Notes: generated from the sequence alone by a model not told the origin. A stretch of 64,000 bases of DNA from Curtobacterium guangdongense (GCF_049341845.1 NZ_JBMPIT010000010.1:1-64000), one strand, 5' to 3'; positions 42,249 to 51,163 are shown, counted from the first letter of the stretch. Numbers and translations are program-made.

Positions 42249-44962
42249 GCCGGATTCGACGCGCCACGACCGGTGCGGCCGCGCACCGGGTCGCCCGGTC
42301 GCACCGCGGTCCCCTGGTCGCGATCGCCGCGGTGGTGTTCCTCGCCACCGTCGCCGGGGCGGTCGTGCTCCCCGTGCTCGGCGGGCTGCAGACCGCCGGG
42401 GTCCAGCACGACCTCACCAGGGCGACGCCCGTCGAACGGGACCTGCAGGCCACCTTCGTCGTGGCAGAGCCTGGCTCCGGTCCCGCTGACGTCGCCGGCA
42501 CCGCCACCACAGACCCGGTCACGTCCCGTGCGCAGGCGGCCTTCGCCGGCATCGCTCCCGCGCTGGACGACGCGCGTCGGGCGATGCCGGCCGTCCTCCG
42601 CGAGGCCACCCGTCCCGGCGAGTACGTGGCGCAGACCGACCTCATGCCGCTCGCCCAGGAGCCCTCGAAGCCCCCCGCGTACATCGCGATCGCGGCGGAC
42701 CCCGGGTTCGCGGGTCGATCGCACATCGTCGAGGGGCGGGCCCCGCGGGCGTCCACCGACCCGGGAGCGATCGAGGTCGTGCTGTCCCGTCCCGTCGCGT
42801 CCGCCGTCGAGTGGCCGGTGGGGACGTCGCGGGTCGTCGCCGACACCGGGGGCGAGACGACCATGGACCTGGTCGGGACCTACGCTGCCGACGACCCGAC
42901 GGAGGACGCCTGGACGCAGACCCCGACGACGCTCCGTCCGGCGAAGCTCGCGCTCGGGCCCGGTGGGACGGCGGAGACCGGCGTCGCCTACGCCGCTCCC
43001 GGGTCGACCGGTGCGCTCGCCGGCAACCTCCGCGCGGTCCACGGGCGGGCGTGGTTCGCGCTCCGGCCGGATGCGGTGACGACGGCGAACCGCGCTGCCC
43101 TGTCCGACGCCGCCAGGACCGCACTGTCCCGTCTCACGCCGCTGCCCTCGACGGTCTCGGGTTCCGCGCGCCTGACGACCGGCCTCCCCGGGCTCCTCGA
43201 CGCCGCGGCGGCCCGCGACGCGACCGTCGGCACACTGACCGCCGCGCTCGGGACGGGCCCGTTCGTCGCCGTGGTCGGGGTCATGGCCCTCGTCGCGCTG
43301 CTCACCGTCGAACGCGACCGGGACCGCTGGCAGCTCCTCGCGGCCCGTGGCGGCGGTCGGGTGCTCCGCGGCGGTCTGGCTGCCCTCCTCGTCGCCTCCG
43401 CCGCCGTGCCCGCGGCGCTGCTCGGCGCCGGGACCGCTGCAGCGGTCCTCACGGCGATCGGCGCCGGCTCGGACGCGGGCACGGGCACGCTGGCGGCGGG
43501 GATCACGACAGCAGCGGCGAGCGCCGTCCTCCCGTGTCTCGCTGCCGCGGCCCTCGTCCCCGGTGGACGGTCCCGGTCGCACGCGCCACGGCTCCGACTC
43601 GTGGTCGAGGGCGCCGTCCTCGTCGCCACGGCGGTCGCGGCGTTCGTCTCGGCGCGCGCCGGCATCGCGACGACCGCACCGGACGGGCGCATCGATCCGC
43701 TCGCAGCCGCGCTGCCGGTGCTGCTCGCGGCCTCGGGCACCGTGCTCGCGACCCGGCTGCTCCCCGTGGCGCTGCGCATCGTCGTGCGGGTGTTCCGCCG
43801 CGGCGCCGACCTGCCTGGCTTCGTCGGCTCGATCACGACGGCTCGAGGGGGTGTCGCCCGGACCGTCGCGATCGGCGTCACCACAGCCGGGGTGGCCGTC
43901 GCACTCCTCGGCAGCGTCGTCGGCAGCACGCTCGTACACGGACTCGACGAGGCCGCGCGGCGGTCGGTCGGAGCGGCGGTCTCGATCGAGGCCCCGGCGC
44001 TCGACGACGATCAGGTCAGGGCGATCGGCCGGGTCCGCGGCGTGGCGTCCGCGACGGGGATCGCGACGACGGACGCCGTCAGCCTGGACACCCGGTCGGG
44101 AACGGTCACCTCGACGCTGCTCGTCGCCGACTCGGCGGCGCTCGGCGTGACGCAGCGGGGCGTCCCCGGCGCGCTGCCCACCCCGAGAGCGCTGCGCGGC
44201 TCCGCCACGGCGGCGGTCCCGGTCGTCGTCTCGGAGTCACTCGCCGCGGACCTCCGGCACGGCGGCTCCGTCCTCGGGACGCGCGTCCGGGTGGTCGGGA
44301 CCGCGCCGGACCCGTCGCCGTTCACGGACGCCGCGAAGTGGATGCTCGTCGACGACCGCAACGCGTCCGACCTCACCTCGACCGGCAGCGTGGACCGGGT
44401 GCTCGTCGCGCTCGGCCCCGGTGCGGACGTCGACCGCGTCGTGCCGCGCCTCCGCGCGGCGGCCCCGGACGGCACCGTGCAGACGGCCTCGAGCGTCGCG
44501 CGCGAGCTCACGGCCGACCCGCGGGTGCCCGGTGTCCGGACGATCGCCGTCGTCGCCGCGCTGGTCGGCGTCGTCGTCGGCGCCGGCGCGCTCGCCGCCT
44601 CCGGGTTGCTCGCCGCGGCCGGTCGGCGGGAACGCGGACGGCTGCTCGCCACCCTCGGCCTCGACCGCCGTCGGAACCGCCGGGTGATCGCCGCCGAGTC
44701 GGTCCCGCTCCTCGTCACGATCGTCGTCGCCGGGGTGGTCGTCGCGGCCGCCGCCGTGGTGCTCATGCTCCCCGCGGCCGACCTCCGGTCCTTCACCGGG
44801 AGCCCGGTGCAGCCGCCGCTCGCCCTCGACCCGTGGGTGTTCGGCGGCACGGTCGCCGTCGTCGTGGTCGCGCTGCTCACGGTGCTCCTCGTCGAGGTCG
44901 CCGCCGGCACGCCACCCCCACACCGTCCCCGTCACCGTCCGCAGAACAGGAGCCGTCCATGA
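42245..44962 (+). CDS. FtsX-type ABC permease, unit 2
   Basis: 905 residues. One N-terminal helix (LVAIAAVVFLATVAGAVVLP), a large extracytoplasmic domain (about 50-330), a first membrane block (about 335-520) including LTVERDRDRWQLLAARGGG, a second extracytoplasmic domain and a C-terminal block with RRERGRLLATLGLDRRRNRR, the FtsX coupling-helix region. Two FtsX-like cores in one chain, like the largest members of this family. GTG start overlapping unit 1; its TGA overlaps the ATG of the first ATPase. Probably exports or extracts a lipid or peptide (inference). Confidence 0.82.
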   Translation: MSRIRRATTGAAAHRVARSHRGPLVAIAAVVFLATVAGAVVLPVLGGLQTAGVQHDLTRATPVERDLQATFVVAEPGSGPADVAGTATTDPVTSRAQAAFAGIAPALDDARRAMPAVLREATRPGEYVAQTDLMPLAQEPSKPPAYIAIAADPGFAGRSHIVEGRAPRASTDPGAIEVVLSRPVASAVEWPVGTSRVVADTGGETTMDLVGTYAADDPTEDAWTQTPTTLRPAKLALGPGGTAETGVAYAAPGSTGALAGNLRAVHGRAWFALRPDAVTTANRAALSDAARTALSRLTPLPSTVSGSARLTTGLPGLLDAAAARDATVGTLTAALGTGPFVAVVGVMALVALLTVERDRDRWQLLAARGGGRVLRGGLAALLVASAAVPAALLGAGTAAAVLTAIGAGSDAGTGTLAAGITTAAASAVLPCLAAAALVPGGRSRSHAPRLRLVVEGAVLVATAVAAFVSARAGIATTAPDGRIDPLAAALPVLLAASGTVLATRLLPVALRIVVRVFRRGADLPGFVGSITTARGGVARTVAIGVTTAGVAVALLGSVVGSTLVHGLDEAARRSVGAAVSIEAPALDDDQVRAIGRVRGVASATGIATTDAVSLDTRSGTVTSTLLVADSAALGVTQRGVPGALPTPRALRGSATAAVPVVVSESLAADLRHGGSVLGTRVRVVGTAPDPSPFTDAAKWMLVDDRNASDLTSTGSVDRVLVALGPGADVDRVVPRLRAAAPDGTVQTASSVARELTADPRVPGVRTIAVVAALVGVVVGAGALAASGLLAAAGRRERGRLLATLGLDRRRNRRVIAAESVPLLVTIVVAGVVVAAAAVVLMLPAADLRSFTGSPVQPPLALDPWVFGGTVAVVVVALLTVLLVEVAAGTPPPHRPRHRPQNRSRP

Positions 44963-45816
44963 GCGACACCGAGGACATCGTCTGCCGCGACCTCGTCCGC
45001 ATCTTCCGGTCCAGGGACGTCGAGGTGCAGGCCCTCCAGGGCCTCACGCTGACCGTCCGACGCGGCGAGATGGTCGCGGTCGTCGGCGAGTCCGGCAGCG
45101 GCAAGTCCACCCTGCTCGGCATCCTCTCGGCGCTCGACGAGCCCTCGGCCGGCACCGCGGTCGTGGCCGGGACCGACCTGTCCGGGCTGTCACCGCGGCG
45201 CCGCACGACGTTCCACCGACACGCCGTCGGCTTCGTGTGGCAGCAGACCGCCAGGAACCTCATCCCGTACCTCACCGTCGCGCAGAACGTCGCCGCGGTG
45301 CTCGCCGTGGCCGGGGTGCGCGGCCGGGCCCGTGCCGACCGGACCGAGGCCGTCCTCGACCTGGTCGGCATGCACGACCACGCCGACGCCCTCCCCGATG
45401 ACCTGTCCGGCGGGCTGCAGCAGCTCGCCGCGCTCGGTGTCGCGCTCGCGAACGAGCCGCGCGTACTCCTCGCCGACGAGCCCACCGGTGCCCTCGACCG
45501 CGAGAGCGCCCGCGCGGTCCTCGCCACCATGCGTGCCGTGAACGAGGCCAGCGGCGTCACGATGCTCGTCGTCACGCACGACGAGCGCGTCGCCGCCCAG
45601 GTCCGCAGGACGGTGCGGATCCGGGACGGCCGGACGTCCACCGAGACGATCCGCGACGACCTCGACGCCGGCGCCGGCGAGGAGTACGCGGTGGTCGACG
45701 CCGCGGGGCGCCTTCAGCTCCCGGAGTCGTTCCAGCAGGCGCTCGGCCTCCACGACCGGGTCCGGCTGAGCCTGCACGACGACCACGTCGCGATCCGACC
45801 GGGAGCGGACCGATGA
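44959..45816 (+). CDS. ABC transporter ATPase 1 (altered signature motif)
   Basis: 285-residue MacB/LolD-type ATPase. Walker A GESGSGKST, Q-loop GFVWQQT, Walker B VLLADEPTG and the H-loop VVTHDE are intact, but the signature reads LSGGLQQLAAL: Leu153 replaces Gln of LSGGQ, and the following Arg is also changed. A C-terminal ~45-residue extension (EEYAVVDAAGRLQLPESFQQ) is unusual and looks like an AbrB-type swapped-hairpin strand pair. ATG overlaps permease unit 2; stop overlaps ATPase 2. Confidence 0.9.
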   Translation: MSDTEDIVCRDLVRIFRSRDVEVQALQGLTLTVRRGEMVAVVGESGSGKSTLLGILSALDEPSAGTAVVAGTDLSGLSPRRRTTFHRHAVGFVWQQTARNLIPYLTVAQNVAAVLAVAGVRGRARADRTEAVLDLVGMHDHADALPDDLSGGLQQLAALGVALANEPRVLLADEPTGALDRESARAVLATMRAVNEASGVTMLVVTHDERVAAQVRRTVRIRDGRTSTETIRDDLDAGAGEEYAVVDAAGRLQLPESFQQALGLHDRVRLSLHDDHVAIRPGADR

Positions 45817-46481
45817 CCGCGGCACCGGTCCTCGTCGCCAGCGGCCTCGGGCACGACCACGACTCCCCCGCCGGTGTCGTCCGCGCGCTGGACACGGTCG
45901 ACCTCTCCGCCGACCGCGGCGAGCTCGTCGTCGTGCACGGCTCGTCCGGATCGGGCAAGTCCACGCTGCTGCGCATCCTGGGCGGCCTCGTCCGGCCGAC
46001 TCGCGGCGAGGTCGCCGTCGACGGCGTGCCGCTCGCGCCGCGCTCCGAGGACGAGCTCCTGGCGATGCGGCGCGACCGCGTGGCCTTCGTCTTCCAGGAC
46101 TTCCGCCTCCTGACGGAGTTGACCGCGGCCGAGAACGTCGAGGTGCCGTTGCGCATCGCCCGCGTCGACCCCGCCGAGCGGGACGACCGGGTCCGAGCGG
46201 CGCTCCGCGAGGTCGGCCTCGACGGCCACGGTGCGCAGCGGCCCGACGAGCTCTCCGGAGGCCAGCAGCAGCGCGTCGGCGTCGCCCGTGCCGTGGTGGG
46301 TCGACCGGGGCTGCTGCTCGCGGACGAGCCGACCGCCCAACTGGACAGCGTCACCTCCGCCGGGATCGTGGACCTCCTCGCCGGCCTCGTCGAACGCACC
46401 GGTCTCGCGCTGGTGGTCGCCACCTCCGACGACGCGTTCGCGGACCGCGCGACGCGCGTGGTGGAGCTGCCGGACCGCTGA
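45813..46481 (+). CDS. ABC transporter ATPase 2 (missing H-loop histidine)
   Basis: 222-residue ATPase. Walker A GSSGSGKST, Q-loop AFVFQDF, signature LSGGQQQR and Walker B LLLADEPTA are canonical, but the H-loop reads VVATSDD, with Ser205 in place of the catalytic-switch His. Together with ATPase 1 it would form one good ATP site and one degenerate site. Last gene of the coupled operon (ATGA overlap at 45813-45816). Hairpin A copy 3 follows the stop. Confidence 0.9.
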   Translation: MTAAPVLVASGLGHDHDSPAGVVRALDTVDLSADRGELVVVHGSSGSGKSTLLRILGGLVRPTRGEVAVDGVPLAPRSEDELLAMRRDRVAFVFQDFRLLTELTAAENVEVPLRIARVDPAERDDRVRAALREVGLDGHGAQRPDELSGGQQQRVGVARAVVGRPGLLLADEPTAQLDSVTSAGIVDLLAGLVERTGLALVVATSDDAFADRATRVVELPDR

Positions 46482-46488
46482 ACGGGAC

Positions 46489-46530
46489 GGACGGGAGGCT
46501 CGTGGCGGCCTGGCCACGAGCCTCCCGTCC
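46489..46530. terminator. Hairpin family A, copy 3
   Basis: 18-bp perfect arms (46489-46506, 46513-46530), core GGACGGGAGGCTCGTGGC, with a 6-nt GGCCTG loop. Lies 8 nt after the ABC operon and 23 nt before the FAD monooxygenase, in tandem orientation. Same element as 17378-17425 and 28183-28230. Confidence 0.8.
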
Positions 46531-46552
46531 GGTGGGGCGTACCGTCTGCACC

Positions 46553-47806
46553 ATGGTCACGGTGAGCCGGACGACGGTCGCGATCGTGGGCGGTGGGCCC
46601 GCCGGCGTGGTGCTCGGGCTGCTCCTCGCCCGGGCGGGCATCCGCGTGCGCGTCGTCGAGAAGCACGACGACTTCAACCGCGACTTCCGCGGCGACACGG
46701 TGCACGCCTCGACGATCCGGCTGCTCGACGAGCTCGGACTGGGTGACCGCTTCCGGGCCATCCCGCAATCACGGCTCGACGACTTCTCCCTGCCGATGCC
46801 GGACGGATCCCGCCTGCTGCTCGGCGACTTCTCGCGTCTGGAGCCGCCGTACGACCACGTGGCGATGGTGCCGCAGTGGGACCTCCTCGACATGCTCGTC
46901 AGCGCCGCACGGCAGGAACCGTCGTTCGAGATCTCGATGGGGCAGGCTGCGTCGGCCCTGATCGTCGAGAACGGCGTCGTGGCCGGCGTGCACCTGCACC
47001 CGTACCGCGGCGACGGCGAGCACGAGGAGCTCCGCGCCGACGTCGTGATCGCGTGCGACGGACGCGACTCCGTCCTCCGCGCTGCCGCCGGCCTCCGCCC
47101 GAAGCAGTTCCCCGTGCCGTTCGACACCTGGTGGTTCCGGCTGCCGAAGGAGCCGAGCGACGCGGAGACCGCACTCGTCCCCGCGTTCGACGGCACCGAC
47201 GTGCTGCTCAGCTTCCCGCGGCGCGACTACCACCAGGTCGCGTACTTCGCGCCGAAGGGGTCGGACGCCGAGCTCCGCGCCCGCGGCGTCGAGGACTTCC
47301 GCGCCAGGGTCGCCCGACTCCGGCCGTCGTTCGCCGACCGGGTGTCCGCGATCGGGTCGATGGACGACGTGCACGTGCTCGACGTCCGGATGGACCGGCT
47401 GCCGCGGTGGTGGCGACCGGGGCTCCTCTGCATCGGCGACGCCGCGCACGCGATGTCGCCCGCCGGCGGTGTCGGGATCAACCTCGCGGTGCAGGACGCC
47501 GTCGCGACGGCCGCGATCCTGGCACCGGCGATCGTCGGGGGCGTCCGCGGACGGGCGCTGAACCGGACCCTCGCCGCGGTCGAACGCCGCCGGACCGCGC
47601 CGGCGGTGCTGGTGCAGGGCGCGCAACGGGCGCTGCACCGCCTCGTGTTCGAGCGCGCCTTCGCGGGGAAGCTGCAGGACGGGCCACCGCTGCTGCCCGT
47701 CCTGCTGGCGAAGTACGTGCCGCCGGCCAGCGGGGCCTACGCGCGCGGGATCGCGTTCGGGCCGCTCCCCGAGCACGCTCCGGCGTGGGCTCGACGGGGG
47801 TCCTGA
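46553..47806 (+). CDS. FAD-dependent aromatic-hydroxylase-type monooxygenase
   Basis: 417 residues, class A flavoprotein fold. Motifs in order: the Rossmann GxGxxG (VAIVGGGPAGVVLGLLLARAG), the DG motif (ACDGRDSVLRAAAG) and the GD motif (LCIGDAAHAMSPAGGVGINLA). RGDTVHAST near residue 48 fits the hydroxylase family. Substrate unknown; no ring-cleavage genes are nearby. I chose ATG 46553; the frame upstream runs through the hairpin. Confidence 0.88.
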   Translation: MVTVSRTTVAIVGGGPAGVVLGLLLARAGIRVRVVEKHDDFNRDFRGDTVHASTIRLLDELGLGDRFRAIPQSRLDDFSLPMPDGSRLLLGDFSRLEPPYDHVAMVPQWDLLDMLVSAARQEPSFEISMGQAASALIVENGVVAGVHLHPYRGDGEHEELRADVVIACDGRDSVLRAAAGLRPKQFPVPFDTWWFRLPKEPSDAETALVPAFDGTDVLLSFPRRDYHQVAYFAPKGSDAELRARGVEDFRARVARLRPSFADRVSAIGSMDDVHVLDVRMDRLPRWWRPGLLCIGDAAHAMSPAGGVGINLAVQDAVATAAILAPAIVGGVRGRALNRTLAAVERRRTAPAVLVQGAQRALHRLVFERAFAGKLQDGPPLLPVLLAKYVPPASGAYARGIAFGPLPEHAPAWARRGS

Positions 47807-47840
47807 GTCCGGCGAGCGAGCATCGGCGCATGCTGGGCGG

Positions 47841-48719
47841 ATGAAGCAGCGAACCATCGGAGACACCAACGTCAGCGCGATCGGACTCGGCGGCATGCCG
47901 ATGTCCATCGAGGGACGACCGGACGAGCGCCAGGCGATCGCGACGATCCACGCGGCGCTCGAGGCCGGCGTCACCCTCATCGACACCGCGGACGCCTACC
48001 ACCTGGCCGCACACGACGAGGTCGGGCACAACGAGGAGCTCATCGGCCGGGCGGTACGGGAGTACCACGGCGACGCCTCGCAGGTGCTGATCGCGACGAA
48101 GGGCGGCCACCTCCGACCGGAGCCGGGCGCGTGGGCGCAGAACGGTCACCCCGAGTACCTCAAGGAGGCGGCGAAGGCCTCCGCGAAGCGCCTCGGCGTC
48201 GAGACGATCGACCTCTACCAGTTCCACCGCCCGGACCCGGCGGTCCCGTACGCGGACTCGATCGGTGCGCTCGCCGAGCTGCTCGACGAGGGCGTGATCC
48301 GGATGGCCGGCATCTCGAACGCCGACGTCGACCAGATCCGTCTCGCCAACGAGGTCCTCGACGGACGGCTCGTGTCCGTGCAGAACCAGTTCTCGCCGGC
48401 GTTCCGGTCGAGCGAGCCCGAGCTGGAACTCTGTGACGAGATGAGCATCGCGTTCCTGCCGTGGAGCCCGCTCGGCGGCATCGCGGGAGCGGCGGACCTC
48501 GGATCGACCTACGCGGACTTCGCGACCGTGGCCCGGGACCGCGGCGTCACCCCGCAGGTGATCGCCCTGGCGTGGGAGCTCGCGAAGAGCGACGTCGTCA
48601 TCCCGATCCCGGGCGCGTCACGGCCGCAGTCGATCCTCAACTCGGTGACCGCCGCGACCGTGAAGCTCCGACCGGAGGACATTGCGCGACTCGATGCCGC
48701 GCAGGCAGCTGTGGCCTGA
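47841..48719 (+). CDS. Aldo/keto reductase
   Basis: NADPH-dependent (alpha/beta)8 reductase of 292 residues. Catalytic tetrad residues are visible: Asp and Tyr in TLIDTADAYH, Lys in LIATKGG and His in YQFHRPD. The C-terminal nucleotide loop IPIPGASRPQSIL is typical. Carbonyl substrate unknown. Stop lies 3 bp from the convergent lipoprotein stop, with no room for a terminator between. Confidence 0.9.
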   Translation: MKQRTIGDTNVSAIGLGGMPMSIEGRPDERQAIATIHAALEAGVTLIDTADAYHLAAHDEVGHNEELIGRAVREYHGDASQVLIATKGGHLRPEPGAWAQNGHPEYLKEAAKASAKRLGVETIDLYQFHRPDPAVPYADSIGALAELLDEGVIRMAGISNADVDQIRLANEVLDGRLVSVQNQFSPAFRSSEPELELCDEMSIAFLPWSPLGGIAGAADLGSTYADFATVARDRGVTPQVIALAWELAKSDVVIPIPGASRPQSILNSVTAATVKLRPEDIARLDAAQAAVA

Positions 48720-48722
48720 GCG

Positions 48723-49157
48723 TCAGCCGCAGACCTCGCTCATCTTCTGCGTCGACTTCTGGACGTCGGTGATCGAGTCCTGCAGCTTCGTCGAGTCCAC
48801 CGACTGCGGGTCCTTCGAGTAGGCCTCGAGCTGCGACACGAGGTTCGAGAACGACTGCTCGAACCCGGAGGCCGTCTCGTGGACGTCCTCGTTCGTCACC
48901 TTGTCGGTGGCCGTCTTGAGCTTGCCGTCGAACTCCTTGAGCTTCGCGACCGCCGTGGTCGGGTCGCTCTGGATCTTCGTCATCTGCGACTGCAGTTCGC
49001 TGGAGACCGACTTCATGTCGCTCTCCAGCGTCTTGCAGGCCTGCGCCTTGGTCTGCGCCTTCGGCGTGGGCGTCGATCCGCTGCCGGCCCCGCCGGACGC
49101 GCATCCGGCGAGCAGGACGACGGCGACGGCGGCGGTGAGTGCGGCGAACTTCTGCAT
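48723..49157 (-). CDS. Small helical lipoprotein, function unknown
   Basis: 144 residues. Signal peptide with lipobox LLAGC (Cys at about residue 19), Ser/Thr/Pro linker, then an almost entirely helical, Gln/Lys/Ser-rich domain (SDMKSVSSELQSQMTKIQSD) with cysteines at QACKT and near the end (SEVCG) that could close a disulfide. Resembles many actinobacterial surface helical-bundle lipoproteins. ATG 49157 chosen because the signal peptide begins there (MQKFAALTAAVAVVLLAG). Confidence 0.75.
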   Translation of the reverse strand: MQKFAALTAAVAVVLLAGCASGGAGSGSTPTPKAQTKAQACKTLESDMKSVSSELQSQMTKIQSDPTTAVAKLKEFDGKLKTATDKVTNEDVHETASGFEQSFSNLVSQLEAYSKDPQSVDSTKLQDSITDVQKSTQKMSEVCG

Positions 49158-49305
49158 GGTGATCCCCCAGGGTCTGATGTCGTGTCCCTCGAACGGGAAC
49201 ACGGATGCGCGACCGAGCGTACATCGGAAACCCACAGGGTCGGATGTCGAGGGTGTCGGGTCCGCACCACCGCCCGAGGGCGTCGCCGCGCGTACCGTCG
49301 GGGGC

Positions 49306-50271
49306 ATGCAGGCCATCACGTACGACGAGCACGCTCTCTCCTTGACCGACCTCCCCGACCCGACGCCGTCCGACGGCGAGGTGCTCGTCGAGGTGGCAGC
49401 AGCGGGGGTGAACAACGCCGACCTGCAGCAGCGGCAGGGGAACTACCCGCCGCCTCCCGGAGCATCCGAGATCCTGGGGCTGGAGGTCTCCGGCACGATC
49501 CGTGCGCTCGGCGCCGGCGTCTCGGGGTGGACCGTCGGCGACCGGGTCTGCGCGCTCCTCGCGGGCGGCGGGTACGCGACGCACGTGGTCGTCCCCGCCA
49601 CCCAGCTGCTCCCGGTGCCGGACGGCGTCGACCTCGTGGCGGCCGCCGCACTGCCCGAGGCCGCCTGCACCGTGTATTCCAACATCGGCATGCTCGCGGG
49701 GCTCCGACCGGGGCAGACGCTGCTGGTGCACGGGGGCACCGGGGGCATGGGGTCGCATGCCGTCCTGTGGGCGAAGGCGCTCGGCGCGACGGTGATCGCG
49801 ACCTCCGGCGGCGACCGCAAGGTGGCCGCCTCGCGCGACCTCGGCGCGGACCTGGTGATCGACCACCGCTCCGAGGACTTCGTCGCCCGTGCGCTCGAGT
49901 TCACCGACGGGCGGGGCGTCGACGTCGTGCTCGACGTGGTGGGTCCGGACTACCTGGCGCGGAACCTCGAGGTCCTCGCGCCGAACGGGCACGTCGCCGT
50001 GATCGCGTCGGGCAGCGGGACCGAGGCGCCCCTGCCGTTCGGGTTGCTCATGCGCAAGCGGGCGACGATCAGCGGGACGACGCTCCGCGCACGGCCGCTC
50101 GCCGAGAAGGCCGCGATCGTCGAGGCCGTCCGGTACAACGTGTGGCCGTTCGTCGCCGACGGCCGGGTGCGTCCGGTGGTCGACGCCGTGCTGCCGCTCG
50201 CCGAGGCGGGCGAGGCGCACCGCCGCATGGCGGCGGGCGAGGTCATCGGCAAGGTGCTCCTGCAGCCCTGA
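49306..50271 (+). CDS. NADPH:quinone oxidoreductase, zinc-free MDR family
   Basis: 321 residues, medium-chain dehydrogenase/reductase of the quinone-oxidoreductase (PIG3-like) type. GroES-like domain with VNNADLQQRQGNYPPPPGAS, then the NADP-binding fold: LLVHGGTGGMGSHAVLWAKA, GADLVIDHRSEDF and VDVVLDVVGPDYL. Lacks the zinc cysteines, as expected. Likely reduces quinones or enones. ATG start at 49306; divergent from the lipoprotein gene. Confidence 0.9.
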   Translation: MQAITYDEHALSLTDLPDPTPSDGEVLVEVAAAGVNNADLQQRQGNYPPPPGASEILGLEVSGTIRALGAGVSGWTVGDRVCALLAGGGYATHVVVPATQLLPVPDGVDLVAAAALPEAACTVYSNIGMLAGLRPGQTLLVHGGTGGMGSHAVLWAKALGATVIATSGGDRKVAASRDLGADLVIDHRSEDFVARALEFTDGRGVDVVLDVVGPDYLARNLEVLAPNGHVAVIASGSGTEAPLPFGLLMRKRATISGTTLRARPLAEKAAIVEAVRYNVWPFVADGRVRPVVDAVLPLAEAGEAHRRMAAGEVIGKVLLQP

Positions 50272-50313
50272 CGCGCGGCGCGCGGCGCGCGCCGACGACC
50301 GCCGGCTGCCCTT

Positions 50314-50457
50314 CGCACAACGGAAAGCAGGTCGCGCCACGAGAACGCGTGGCGCGACCTGCTTTCCGTTGTGCGGATGCGGACGGAACCGCCTGGAGGC
50401 CCGGTGCCGGTCCGGCGGAGCGGTGACGGGGGCCCAGGCGGTTGCGGCCAGGGCGCG
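50314..50457. repeat. ~143-bp terminator cassette, copy R1 (hairpin family B)
   Basis: A hairpin with 28-bp arms (50314-50341, 50348-50375) followed by about 80 bp ending one base before the tetR stop. Against R2 (52618-52761) the outer hairpin bases, a 36-bp block (50383-50418 = 52687-52722, identical) and the terminal CCAGGGCGCG are shared, while the inner stem sequence differs with its base-pairing preserved. Lies between convergent genes. Confidence 0.85.
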
Positions 50458-50458
50458 G

Positions 50459-51085
50459 TCAGGCGGCCGCTCGGGCCAGGTCGACCACCTGCATGCACTT
50501 CTCGCCGAACGTCGCGCGCAGCAGCGCCGCCGCGTCCTGGTCGTCGTCGAAGCGGGCGGGCATGTCGATCGCGAGCATCACGCTGAAGATCATCCCGGAG
50601 CCGAGGAAGCCCTGGACCTGCTCGTCCGGGATGCCGGCCTCGTCACGGAGGAACCGGTAGATGCCGAGGAACCCCTCACGTGCGGCCCGACCGATGGCCG
50701 GCTCTGCGCCGGAGACGAATGCCTGCAGGAGCATCGTGTGCAGTCCGCGCGTCGCGGCGAGGTCGACGAACTGTTCCCCGATCGCGCGCGCCCGCTCGTG
50801 TTCGTCCGCGCCGGACGGCAGTCCGCCGAGCGTCGCACGCCAGGCGTCGACGAGCGTGCCGAGCGTCGCGTGGAGCACCTCGAGGAAGAGCGTCTCCTTC
50901 GAGCCGAACATCCGGACCACGTACGGCTGGCTGATGCCCGCGGCCCTCGCGATCTGGTCGGTGGTCGTGCCGTGGTAGCCCTGTCTGCCGAACAGGTCCC
51001 GCGCCGCCTCGAGGATCATCGTGCGGCGTTCGGCAGCCGGCATCCGCCCGGTCCGCGACGCTGCGGCATCTGCTCCAGAAGTCAT
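50459..51085 (-). CDS. TetR-family repressor
   Basis: 208 residues. N-terminal DNA-binding domain: AERRTMILEAARDLFGRQGY then the helix-turn-helix TTTDQIARAAGISQPYVVRMF (about 40-60) and GSKETLFLEVL; a variable ligand domain follows. Divergent from a DHA2 drug transporter with a palindrome over the shared promoter region, so it very probably represses that transporter and itself. ATG start. Confidence 0.93.
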   Translation of the reverse strand: MTSGADAAASRTGRMPAAERRTMILEAARDLFGRQGYHGTTTDQIARAAGISQPYVVRMFGSKETLFLEVLHATLGTLVDAWRATLGGLPSGADEHERARAIGEQFVDLAATRGLHTMLLQAFVSGAEPAIGRAAREGFLGIYRFLRDEAGIPDEQVQGFLGSGMIFSVMLAIDMPARFDDDQDAAALLRATFGEKCMQVVDLARAAA

Positions 51086-51087
51086 GG

Positions 51088-51116
51088 TTGACAGGTTATC
51101 AGTCGATTACTACAGT
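51088..51116 (+). promoter_or_regulatory. Promoter of the MFS gene
   Basis: TTGACA (51088-51093), 17-bp spacer, TACAGT (51111-51116): a perfect -35, optimal spacing and a reasonable -10. Transcription would start near 51123, 41 bp before the ATG. Confidence 0.75.
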
Positions 51117-51144
51117 CGCCATCGTTAGTAATCATCCGATTACC
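51094..51144. promoter_or_regulatory. Probable TetR operator
   Basis: Two 17-bp half-regions, 51094-51110 and 51128-51144, are imperfect inverted copies (about 13 of 17 positions); the innermost GATTACT/AGTAATC match is exact. The left half fills the promoter spacer, so bound TetR protein would block polymerase. The direct repeat CGATTAC/CGATTAC also spans the region. Confidence 0.65.
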
Positions 51145-51163
51145 TCAGAACGGACCTCTCCCC

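Noticed and set aside
37760..43939. A 2059-codon open frame on the minus strand, and similar long frames such as 34618-39003 on the plus strand
   Set aside because: They lie antisense to well-supported genes, are extremely Arg/Gly/Ala-rich with no recognisable domain, and arise because stop codons are rare at this GC content.
46513..46552. Upstream extension of the FAD monooxygenase
   Set aside because: The extension would be encoded by the hairpin A repeat; the FAD-binding motif starts right after ATG 46553.
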